Source of the DNA: Pseudomonadota bacterium
Lineage (GTDB): Bacteria > Myxococcota_A > Polyangia > Haliangiales > Haliangiaceae
DNA: 57,545 bases
Direction of reading: 5' to 3'
Assembly (NCBI GenBank): GCA_023428295.1
Contig: JAEYYV010000330.1
Coordinates: 1 to 57,545, forward strand
The notes under the pieces were generated by a model. The model was given only the letters and a program-made list of their open reading frames with translations, did not search any database and was not told the DNA's origin. Both the position numbers and the translations under genes were made by a program. Of the stretch, positions 42,839 through 50,630 are shown one piece after another (position 1 is the first letter of the stretch; each line of letters begins with the position of its first letter).

Positions 42839-43582
42839 ATGGCAATCGACCGAGCAACGCTGATCACGATTCCGTTCTCGCACTACTGCGAGAAAGCACG
42901 CTGGGCGCTCGATGCGTGTCACATCGCGTACGAGGAGGATGGCCACCTCCCGCTGTTTCACTACGTCGCCGTGCGCGGCAAGAAGTCGGTGCCGATCCTC
43001 GTCACCAAGAAGCAACGGTTGACCGACTCCACGGACATCGCGGCGTGGGCCGACTCCAAGAGGCCGGGCACGCTGTTGCCCGCCGATTCACGCGCGCGCG
43101 ACGAAGCGCTCGCGCTCGAGGACGAGCTCGATCGCAGCTTCGGTCCGGCGACGCGGCGATGGGCGTACTTCCAGCTGCTGCCGCGCAGCGATCTCGACGA
43201 TGTCTTGGTCCGCGGAGTTCCGCGCTGGCAAGCGATCGGCCTCAAGGTCACCCGCCCCTTGGCCGTGGGCATCCTGAAGCGCGAGCTCAAGATCGACGCC
43301 GAGGGTGCCGAGCGATCGCGCAAGAAGATCGAGGAGACGTTCGACGCCGTCGACAAGAAGCTCGCGGACGGACGCGAGTACCTCGCGGGTGATCGCTTCA
43401 CGATCGCGGATCTGACGTTCGCGGCGCTCGCGTCGCCGATCCTGTTCCCGCGCGAACATCCGATCGGCATGCCGCCGGCCGACGAGCTCACGCCGGCGGC
43501 GCAGGCGCAGGTCCAGGAGTGGCGCGATCGTCCGGCGGGTCGCCACGGTCTGTCGGTGTACGAGAACCACCGCCGCGCGTAG
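42839..43582 (+). CDS. Glutathione S-transferase-like protein
   Basis: From ATG 42839 this is 247 aa; ATG 42806, which overlaps the kinase stop, would add 11 residues. The N-terminal thioredoxin-like domain shows ITIPFSHYCEKARWALD, with the S-x-Y-C-x-K-x-R-W pattern at the glutathione site. KKSVPILVT (cis-Pro loop) and DSTDIAAWAD follow. The C-terminal helical domain is complete (GDRFTIADLTFAAL). It is soluble and cytoplasmic, and its substrate is unknown. Its 3' end overlaps the convergent MFS gene by 95 bases. Confidence 0.88.
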   Translation: MAIDRATLITIPFSHYCEKARWALDACHIAYEEDGHLPLFHYVAVRGKKSVPILVTKKQRLTDSTDIAAWADSKRPGTLLPADSRARDEALALEDELDRSFGPATRRWAYFQLLPRSDLDDVLVRGVPRWQAIGLKVTRPLAVGILKRELKIDAEGAERSRKKIEETFDAVDKKLADGREYLAGDRFTIADLTFAALASPILFPREHPIGMPPADELTPAAQAQVQEWRDRPAGRHGLSVYENHRRA

Positions 43583-44618
43583 CGAGCACGAGCGCGACGA
43601 GCCCGAGCGGCTGTGCGACGAGCACGAGCAGCGCGATGTACGTCCCTGCCTGGTCCGCCACCACGCCGATCACGAACGGCAATGCGAGCCCCATCGGCGC
43701 GAACAAGCTCTGCGCCGCGAGCACCGAGCCGGATGCATTCGGCCGTCGGGCGTACGCCTGCGCCGCGGCGAGTGGATACAACGGCGCCGAGAACATCCCG
43801 ACGAACACCATCAGCGCCACCGACACCGGCAACGTCGGCGCGCAGATCCACGCGACGAACGAGACCGCGCAGGCGCTCGCGCACCAAAGAAGCATCGTGC
43901 GCTCGCCGCGCGTGGCGAGGAAGCGATCGAGCGCGACGAGCCCGACGCCGCTGCCGATCGTCATCGCGAGGATCATCGCGCTCTGCGACGCGACTCCTCC
44001 GCCGAGGTTGTCACGCAGGTGAATCGTCGCGAACACGACGAGGATCTCGTCGAGCAGGTCGCACAGCGCGACGCCGAACAGCCACGCGACGAGCACGCGA
44101 TCCTGTAGCGCGTCGCGCAGCGTCGCCAGGAGCCCCTGCGATTCACTCGCGTCGTCGCCGTCGTCGCCGGCTTCGTCGGGTGGAGCCCCGGTCCCGAGCC
44201 CCGACAGATCGAGGCGCCACAAGACCACGGCGAACACCGCGATGGCGATCGCGATGACGACGTGCGCGATGCGCCAACCGCGACCGGCGAGCGCGACCCC
44301 GCCGATGACGAGCGGCACGATGAAGTCACCGATCGTCGAGAGCAGCGTCCACCGCGCCATCGTGCGTCCGCGCGCTTCTGGATTTCGATCGACGAGCGTG
44401 GCTTGCGCGAGCGGAACCGCCGCGCCGTTCGCGAGCCAGAAGATCGAGATCGAGATCGCGAGGACAACGATGTTCGGCGCGACCGCCACACCTGCGAGCG
44501 ACACCGCCATCACGGTCACACCGACGCGCAGGAACAGCGCGCGTGGATAGCGATCCGCGAGCAGGAAGATGAACGGCTCGACGATCATCGCGATCGTCGC
44601 GGGCACGACGAACATCAC
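43488..44618 (-). CDS. MFS transporter, N-terminus possibly cut by an in-frame stop
   Basis: From GTG 44618 this is 376 aa, about 11 TM helices, with the helix 2-3 loop motif LADRYPRALFLR of the major facilitator superfamily. Helix 1 (IVALGTVLFALALVDELASG) lies in frame upstream but without ATG, GTG or TTG. The natural ATG at 44801, nine bases after the metallophosphoesterase stop, reads nine codons to TGA 44774-44772 and then continues in the same frame into helix 1. So the gene is either nonsense-interrupted, starts at an unusual codon, or carries a sequence error. The C-terminal tail (from about 345) is Pro/Gly-rich and overlaps the GST gene antisense. Confidence 0.8.
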   Translation of the reverse strand: MMFVVPATIAMIVEPFIFLLADRYPRALFLRVGVTVMAVSLAGVAVAPNIVVLAISISIFWLANGAAVPLAQATLVDRNPEARGRTMARWTLLSTIGDFIVPLVIGGVALAGRGWRIAHVVIAIAIAVFAVVLWRLDLSGLGTGAPPDEAGDDGDDASESQGLLATLRDALQDRVLVAWLFGVALCDLLDEILVVFATIHLRDNLGGGVASQSAMILAMTIGSGVGLVALDRFLATRGERTMLLWCASACAVSFVAWICAPTLPVSVALMVFVGMFSAPLYPLAAAQAYARRPNASGSVLAAQSLFAPMGLALPFVIGVVADQAGTYIALLVLVAQPLGLVALVLATRGGGSRTPTDRGDPPDDRATPGPAPAPPA

Positions 44619-44810
44619 GACGGCGGTAGCGGTGTACGACAGCCCGAACGCTCGTTCGATCTGCGCAGCACTGCCATACGGGATCCCGCTCGCGAGCTCG
44701 TCGACGAGCGCGAGTGCGAACAGGACCGTGCCGAGAGCAACGATGCGGGCCGCGCAGGCCCGGACCCTAGGTCAGATTCGTTCCGTGAAGAGCTTGCCCA
44801 TGGAACGACC

Positions 44811-45614
44811 TTAACCGGCCTTCGCGAGTGTTTGTTCCCGCGGTGCCGCGCGAAGCGTGAAGATCGCGACCTCGGCTGCGGTCCCCTCGCCAAACCGGCG
44901 AGTTACGCCGGAGAACCCGACTCCAGGCGTCACGTAGAGCTGCGCCTTTTGTTCGCCCTCGCCCACCTCGTACATGCCACGACGGAACTTGAGGCCGACG
45001 CGCGCCATGATCCGATCGGTGATTCCCTTCACGTACATCTGGCCGCCGTGCGTGTGCCCGCTCAGCACGAGCTCTGCGCCGCGCGCCGCGATCTTGGGTG
45101 CGCGATCCGGCGCGTGACAGAGCACGATGCGCGTCGTCTTCGTTGGTGCTCCCGCGAACGCAGCGTCGAGATCGTCGTGGCGCGTGACCGGATCGTCGAC
45201 GCCGACCATCGCGAGCGGCGCGCCGTTGACCTGCGCGATCGTCGTCTGATTGCGCAGCACCTCATAGCCGTTGCCCTCGAGCGCGCTGCGTACGCCCGTG
45301 CCGGACACGAAGTAGTCGTGATTGCCGAGCACGGCGAGCACGCGAGATGCCCGTAGCCCCGCGAGCTGCGTCCGCGCGCGCTCGACCTCGTCGCGCTTCC
45401 AGCACACGTAGTCGCCCGTGAGGAGGATCATGTCGGGCGCCGCTGCGTTCGCGGCCGCGATCGCCGCGCGGATGTGCGATGGCGGCGTCAGGTTGCCGAC
45501 GTGGATGTCCGAGAGCTGGGCGATGCGAACACCGTCGTGACGCGGATCGAGTCCGGTGATCGTCACCTCGTGCTCGTGGATCCGCGGAGGGACGGGTCGG
45601 GGCATGAGATGCAC
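44811..45614 (-). CDS. Calcineurin-like metallophosphoesterase (YkuE-like)
   Basis: The 267-aa protein starts at GTG 45614 with a strong ribosome site (AGGAGG, eight bases upstream). The metal-binding motifs are complete: SDIHVG, LLTGDYV, LGNHDY, LCHAPD and SGHTHGGQ. The fold is the YkuE/TMEM62 type of membrane-surface phosphoesterases, but there is no TM helix or signal peptide. The substrate is unknown; lipid-linked diphosphates are known substrates of relatives. The MFS reading frame begins nine bases after the stop, suggesting an operon. Confidence 0.9.
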   Translation of the reverse strand: MHLMPRPVPPRIHEHEVTITGLDPRHDGVRIAQLSDIHVGNLTPPSHIRAAIAAANAAAPDMILLTGDYVCWKRDEVERARTQLAGLRASRVLAVLGNHDYFVSGTGVRSALEGNGYEVLRNQTTIAQVNGAPLAMVGVDDPVTRHDDLDAAFAGAPTKTTRIVLCHAPDRAPKIAARGAELVLSGHTHGGQMYVKGITDRIMARVGLKFRRGMYEVGEGEQKAQLYVTPGVGFSGVTRRFGEGTAAEVAIFTLRAAPREQTLAKAG

Positions 45615-45652
45615 CTTTGCATCCTCCTCGATCTCCTGCCAGCATCAACATC

Positions 45653-46687
45653 ATGGCAGTGGCGTCTCGCACGTCTCCATCGGATGGGCGCGTTCCGTGT
45701 CCGTTGTGTCGCGGCCTCGTTCATCCCATCGCGGGTCGCTGCAAGCACTGCAAGGCAGACCTCGCCTCCGCCCGTTCGGCGCGCCCACAAGCGGCTGCTG
45801 CGCTGCCGCCGCTGGCACGTCCCGGCACACCGGAACCCGCGCAGGTGCTCGCTCCCGCGCCGCGACCGCAGGACGTGCTCGCGCTCCCGGCGCATGCGCA
45901 GGAGACGCAGGTCGGCGCCACTCCTGTCGCGCTGGCTCACGCGCGACCATCGATCGATGTTCGTCCGCCCACGCACGCGCGCGAGGCGTACAACCCGGTG
46001 CCGATCCTTCCGCCTCGTCCGACGGGCCGCATGCGCGCCGCTGGCGACGACCGCGGATGGCTCGCGCGCAACTGGCCCATCGCCGTCATCATCCTCGCGT
46101 CGCTCGCGATCGTGCTCGCCGTCATCCTCATGGTGTGGCCGGCATCGGAGCAGATCGACGTGGGCGTCAAGAACCACGGCGCGGGCCCGGCTCCCGAGCG
46201 CATGGAGACAAACCCGCTCCCACCTCCGAGCGGTGATCCGTGGCAGAACGGGCAGCCTCCGTCGGGGAACACGGCGCCGGTGCCGCCGCCGCCCGATGAT
46301 CCGGACGATCAGACGATGATCGATCCTGGCGATCCGCTGCGCGATCCGTTTTCGAGCCCGCGTCCGGGACGCCGCGGTGGTGGTGGCCTTGGCGGAACGC
46401 TCGGTGGCGGCAACAACATCGGCTTCGTCCTGCTCGGCAACATCGCGAACCGCCTCTGCGACAAGGCCAAGTCGTGCAGCGATCCATCGATCACCACGAT
46501 GTGCTCGAGCATGTCCGCGTTCCCCGTCAGCCCGCTTCCGTCGAACTGCCCGCAGGCAGCGCGGTGCATGGAGATCATCGATCAGATCGATGTCTGCGAC
46601 GGAAGCCTGAGCTCGCTCGGCGGCACCAACTTTCCGCAGATCATGATGCGCACCTCCGACTGCATGGAAGCGCTCACCGCCTGCTGA
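45653..46687 (+). CDS. Zinc-ribbon transmembrane protein with Cys-rich C-terminal domain
   Basis: About 344 aa from ATG 45653 (an upstream TTG at 45617 is less likely). The N-terminus has a zinc ribbon, CPLC then CKHC (C16, C19, C30, C33), followed by a Pro/Ala-rich linker, one TM helix (about 140-162; AVIILASLAIVLAVILMVW), a Pro/Asp/Gly-rich periplasmic linker and a C-terminal domain with about eight Cys (LCDKAKSCSD, MCSSM, DVCDG, TSDCMEALTAC) that is probably disulfide-bonded. Such zinc-ribbon/TM proteins are common in Myxococcota without known function. The start overlaps no neighbour; the divergent metallophosphoesterase begins 38 bases away. Confidence 0.8.
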   Translation: MAVASRTSPSDGRVPCPLCRGLVHPIAGRCKHCKADLASARSARPQAAAALPPLARPGTPEPAQVLAPAPRPQDVLALPAHAQETQVGATPVALAHARPSIDVRPPTHAREAYNPVPILPPRPTGRMRAAGDDRGWLARNWPIAVIILASLAIVLAVILMVWPASEQIDVGVKNHGAGPAPERMETNPLPPPSGDPWQNGQPPSGNTAPVPPPPDDPDDQTMIDPGDPLRDPFSSPRPGRRGGGGLGGTLGGGNNIGFVLLGNIANRLCDKAKSCSDPSITTMCSSMSAFPVSPLPSNCPQAARCMEIIDQIDVCDGSLSSLGGTNFPQIMMRTSDCMEALTAC

Positions 46688-46697
46688 GCCGCTGGGC

Positions 46698-46703
46698 TAG
46701 CAT
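46698..46703 (+). promoter_or_regulatory. Possible -10 element (TAGCAT) before panC
   Basis: The hexamer ends six bases before GTG 46710, which lacks a Shine-Dalgarno. It is the same hexamer and spacing as before 47634. Confidence 0.4.
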
Positions 46704-46709
46704 GCGCGC

Positions 46710-47567
46710 GTGAACATTCCGTTCGAAGTCTTTCGCGATCCGTCCGCGATGCACGCACGCGTCGAGGATCTCCGCCGCGATGGTCGCCGCATCGCCGTCG
46801 TCCCCACGATGGGCGCGCTGCACGAAGGCCACCTCGCGCTCGTCCGTCACGCGCGCGCGCGCGCCGACGTGGTGATCCTCACCCTCTTCGTGAACCCGAC
46901 GCAGTTCGGTCCCACCGAAGACCTCTCTCGGTACCCGCGCGATGAAGAAGGCGACCTGGCGAAGGCGCGCCCCGCAGGGATCGATCTCGCGTTCTGTCCC
47001 GCGGCCGATGCGATGTACAGGCCGGGCGCGCAGACGTACGTCGAGGTTCGCGAGCTGCAGAAGCCGCTCTGCGGTGCGAGTCGGCCGGGCCACTTCGCGG
47101 GCGTCGCCACCGTGGTCTCGAAGTTGTTTCACATCACCAAGCCGCACGTCGCGGTGTTCGGCGAGAAGGACTACCAGCAGCTCGCGATCATCCGTCGCAT
47201 GGTTCGCGACCTCGACTTCGATGTCGCCATCGAGAGCGTACCGATCGTCCGGGAAGCGGACGGTCTCGCGCTGTCGTCGCGAAACGCGTACTTGTCATCG
47301 GAGCAACGCCTCGCCGCACTGTCACTCTCGCGCGGGCTCGCCGCTGCCGAAGCTGCATTCCGCGCCGGCGAGCGTGACACGCAGGCACTCGTCGCTGCGG
47401 CGCGTGCACCGATCGAGGCCGAGCCGCTCGCGCGAATCGACTATGTCGAGCTGCGCGATGCCGACGAGCTGACGGACATCGTGCGCATCGAGCGCAAAGC
47501 CGTGCTCGCCATCGCCGCCTTTGTCGGAACGACACGCCTGATCGACAATCGCGTGCTCTCGGCGTAA
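46710..47567 (+). CDS. panC: Pantothenate synthetase (pantoate-beta-alanine ligase)
   Basis: It makes pantothenate from pantoate, beta-alanine and ATP, the last step before coenzyme A synthesis. The 285-aa length is normal. Nucleotidyl-transferase motifs are present: PTMGALHEGHLALV (the HxGH-type site), FVNPTQFG, FGEKDYQQL and the KMSKS-like SSRNAYLS. The start is GTG 46710. No panB or panD is adjacent. The next gene starts 66 bases downstream with its own candidate -10 element, so it may be separately transcribed. Confidence 0.96.
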   Translation: MNIPFEVFRDPSAMHARVEDLRRDGRRIAVVPTMGALHEGHLALVRHARARADVVILTLFVNPTQFGPTEDLSRYPRDEEGDLAKARPAGIDLAFCPAADAMYRPGAQTYVEVRELQKPLCGASRPGHFAGVATVVSKLFHITKPHVAVFGEKDYQQLAIIRRMVRDLDFDVAIESVPIVREADGLALSSRNAYLSSEQRLAALSLSRGLAAAEAAFRAGERDTQALVAAARAPIEAEPLARIDYVELRDADELTDIVRIERKAVLAIAAFVGTTRLIDNRVLSA

Positions 47568-47621
47568 CAGCCGCTGACACGAGATTCGTGGAATGCAACC
47601 GAACGCTCCACGGGTCTGTCG

Positions 47622-47627
47622 TAGCAT
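47622..47627 (+). promoter_or_regulatory. Possible -10 element (TAGCAT)
   Basis: The hexamer ends six bases before ATG 47634 with no Shine-Dalgarno, matching the arrangement before panC. Confidence 0.4.
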
Positions 47628-47633
47628 CACGCC

Positions 47634-50630
47634 ATGAAACGGAGACTCGGGGTTGGCGTCGGGCTCGTCGCGGTGGTGCTCGCGTTGGTGTTGTGGCGAT
47701 GCCGCAGCGAACGCAGCGCCGAGTCGACCGAGCACCGTGGGTCTGCAGCGACCGATCGCGCGGCTGGCTCGCACGCGATCGGCGTGACAACGAAGCCGAA
47801 GATCGATCCGCGCACGCAGCCCAGAGGATCGATCGCGGGAACGGTGCGCGACATCGACAAGCGGCCGATCGCCAACGCGACGGTGTGCCTCTCGCTCTAC
47901 TCCGACGAGCTGCCTCCCGACTTCTGGGACGAAGCTCCGTGCAAGACCACCGACGCAAACGGCGCGTACGAGTGGACCGACCTGCTCGTAGCGCGCTACG
48001 TCGCGACGGCAGGCGCGCGCGGCTTTCGCTTCAGCTATCACTATCCGAAGGGGCCAACGGAGAAGGTGGGGTTCGACCTCGCCCCGGGCGAGCACCGCAA
48101 GAACGTCGACTTCCTGCTCACGCCCGGCGGCGTCGAGATCACCGGCGTCGTGAACGACATCAGCGGCGGGCCCATCGCCCACGCGCGCGTGCGTGCCGAG
48201 GTCGGCATGTGGGGCGAAGGTGGCGAGACTCCACCGACGGAGACCGACGAGAGAGGCGCGTTCGCGTTGTGGGTACCGCACGGCAGCGTGCAAGTGACCG
48301 CGCGCGCCGACGGATACGCCGCGGGACAGCAGCGCGGCCGCGCACCCGGCACGTTCGAGGTGTTGCTCACGCCAGAGAGCTCGCTGTCCGGACTCGTCGT
48401 CGACGCGCGCACCGACAAGCCCATGGCGGGCGTGGACGTCAGCATCGAGCGCACGCAGTGGGAAGGCTTCTTCATCTACTCGAGAAAGCGCACCGACGCG
48501 AGCGGCGCGTTTCGCATCGAGGGTCTCTCGCCGGGCCGCTACGTCACGACCGTTCGCGGCGAGAAAGGCTACGGGCGCTCGGAGGGCTCCACGCTCGTCG
48601 GTCTCGGCGAGCACGTGACCGGCGTTGTCGTTCGCGTGCATCCGACGACGCGCGTGATCGGCAAGGTCGTCCTCGCGGGGACCGAGGAGAACTGCAAGAA
48701 CGCGAGCGTCACGCTGCGGGACGAGGATCTCGATCGCTGGGGGAGCGGAAGCGCCGACGACGACGGGACGATCGCCATCACCGGCCTCCTGCCGGGCACG
48801 TACAAGGTGAGCGTCTACTGTCCGAAGAAGCTCGGACGCGACGACTACGCGAAGGTGGTCGTCGCGGACAAAGACCTCACCGGCCTCGTGTGGGAGGTCG
48901 ACGACGCCGCGGTCCTCGTCGGTAAGATCACCACCAAGAGCGGCGAGCCCGTCGCCGATACGCGCCTCCACGCGCGGATGACCGGCGGCGACGCGCGCGC
49001 CAAGGAGCACGCGAGCGGCGGTAGCACCAAGCCCGATGGAACGTACGAGCTCGACGATCTCCAAGCGGGGACGTATCGGCTCGAGGTCATCACGGATCGA
49101 GGCGTCGCCGAGCGCGATGGCTACAAGATCGAGACCAAGGCAGGACAGACCGTCACCAAGGACATCGTCCTCGACGATGGCGGCACGCTGACGGGCACGG
49201 TGGTCGACGAGACGGGCAAGCCCGTACCGAACGTCACCATCAACGCGAACGCGATCACCGAGTCGCGGTTCGTGTTCTGGGACAGCGCGCCCAACAAGTC
49301 AGACGCCTCCGGCGCGTTCACCGTGACGGGCCTCCGTCCCGGCGAGTACCGCGTCACCGCCGCGCGTGGCTGGTTCGACAGCTTGCGCAAGCCGGGCACC
49401 ACCGATGACTCGACGCAGGGAGAGAAGACGACGATCGAGGCGGGCAAGACGTCGACGGTGAAGCTCGTCGTCGAGTCGCAGTCCGGCGTGATCAAGGGTG
49501 TCGTCCTCGATCCCGACGGCAAGCCCGTGACCGATGCGTTCATCTCGAAGGCGCGCGAGTCCGACGCGGCGGGTGCGACCGCGACGGGCGCGCACGGCAC
49601 GCGCAGTTGGGGCTGGGGCGACGAGAAGCCGACGCTCACCGGGGTCGACGGAACGTTCACGCTCACCGAGCTCGCGCCCGGCAAGTACACGCTGCGCGCA
49701 TACCGCAAGGGCGGCGGTGAAGCGCTGCTCGAGCACGTCGCCGTCGGTACCAAGAACGCGCGACTCCAGATCAAGCACACGGCGTCGATCGAAGGCACGG
49801 TGACGATCGCGAGCCAGGCATTGCCCGACGAGATCGAGGTCAGCGTCGAGGATCTCAAGACGGGCTTTAGCCGCAGCGAGAACTTCTTCCGCACCAAGGG
49901 GCGCTTCGTCCTTCGCGACTTGCCGGCCGGGCACTTCCACGTGAATGGAAGCGCGGCTGGCGGACAGGCCAAGGTCGAGATCGATCTCGCGAACGGCGAG
50001 CAGAGGACCGGCATCGTGCTCGCGCTCGAGCAGCTGGTCACGCTCACCGGGCGCGTCGTCGATTACGTCACGAAGGCGCCGGTGTCCGGCATTCGCGTCT
50101 TCGCGCAGATCGCGCAAGGAGGTTCGTTCTCGTTCACCTGGTCCGACGACATGGACAACACGTCCGACGCCTCGGGCTCGTTCACGGTGAAGAAGGCCCC
50201 CCGCGGAAAGCTGTCCATCCAGGGCATGCCCAAGGAGTGGCAGGGAGCCGAGTACACGTGGTTCCGCGTCATCCGCGATGTCACGTCCTCGACGGAATCG
50301 ACGATCGACATCGGCGACGTCCCGATCATGAGGCGCCGCGTGAGAGACGGAGAGCCGGTCGGCGAGATGGGCCTGAACTTCAAGGAGATGTCGCCCGAGA
50401 CGCCGCCCGAGCAAGCCGAGATTCGCGTCAGCTACATCAAGCCCGATGGGCCCGCGGCCAAGACGGACATCGAGGTCGGCGACGTCATCATCTCGATCGA
50501 CGGAGTCGACGTGCGCGGCGCGAACTACATGCACGCATGGACCCTGATGCAGGCACCACCGGGCACGAAGCTCGTCCTCGGACTCGAGCGCGGCGCGTCG
50601 ATCACCCTCACCTTGGCACCACCCTCATGA
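47634..50630 (+). CDS. Exported carboxypeptidase-regulatory-repeat protein with C-terminal PDZ domain (copy 1)
   Basis: The 998-aa protein has an N-terminal membrane anchor or signal (GVGLVAVVLALVLW). About seven to eight beta-sandwich units of the carboxypeptidase regulatory type follow, recognisable by the recurring end motif L-PG-Y (LSPGRYVTTVRG; LLPGTYKVSVYC; LRPGEYRVTAARG). A PDZ domain closes it (YIKPDGPAAKTDIEVGDVIISIDGVDV). There is no protease domain. It probably displays a binding surface outside the inner membrane. A second copy follows and overlaps by four bases (ATGA). Confidence 0.85.
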   Translation: MKRRLGVGVGLVAVVLALVLWRCRSERSAESTEHRGSAATDRAAGSHAIGVTTKPKIDPRTQPRGSIAGTVRDIDKRPIANATVCLSLYSDELPPDFWDEAPCKTTDANGAYEWTDLLVARYVATAGARGFRFSYHYPKGPTEKVGFDLAPGEHRKNVDFLLTPGGVEITGVVNDISGGPIAHARVRAEVGMWGEGGETPPTETDERGAFALWVPHGSVQVTARADGYAAGQQRGRAPGTFEVLLTPESSLSGLVVDARTDKPMAGVDVSIERTQWEGFFIYSRKRTDASGAFRIEGLSPGRYVTTVRGEKGYGRSEGSTLVGLGEHVTGVVVRVHPTTRVIGKVVLAGTEENCKNASVTLRDEDLDRWGSGSADDDGTIAITGLLPGTYKVSVYCPKKLGRDDYAKVVVADKDLTGLVWEVDDAAVLVGKITTKSGEPVADTRLHARMTGGDARAKEHASGGSTKPDGTYELDDLQAGTYRLEVITDRGVAERDGYKIETKAGQTVTKDIVLDDGGTLTGTVVDETGKPVPNVTINANAITESRFVFWDSAPNKSDASGAFTVTGLRPGEYRVTAARGWFDSLRKPGTTDDSTQGEKTTIEAGKTSTVKLVVESQSGVIKGVVLDPDGKPVTDAFISKARESDAAGATATGAHGTRSWGWGDEKPTLTGVDGTFTLTELAPGKYTLRAYRKGGGEALLEHVAVGTKNARLQIKHTASIEGTVTIASQALPDEIEVSVEDLKTGFSRSENFFRTKGRFVLRDLPAGHFHVNGSAAGGQAKVEIDLANGEQRTGIVLALEQLVTLTGRVVDYVTKAPVSGIRVFAQIAQGGSFSFTWSDDMDNTSDASGSFTVKKAPRGKLSIQGMPKEWQGAEYTWFRVIRDVTSSTESTIDIGDVPIMRRRVRDGEPVGEMGLNFKEMSPETPPEQAEIRVSYIKPDGPAAKTDIEVGDVIISIDGVDVRGANYMHAWTLMQAPPGTKLVLGLERGASITLTLAPPS

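Noticed and set aside
44772..44774. TGA in the MFS frame as a selenocysteine codon
   Set aside because: No obvious SECIS-like hairpin by eye, and the position before a first TM helix is not a known Sec site.
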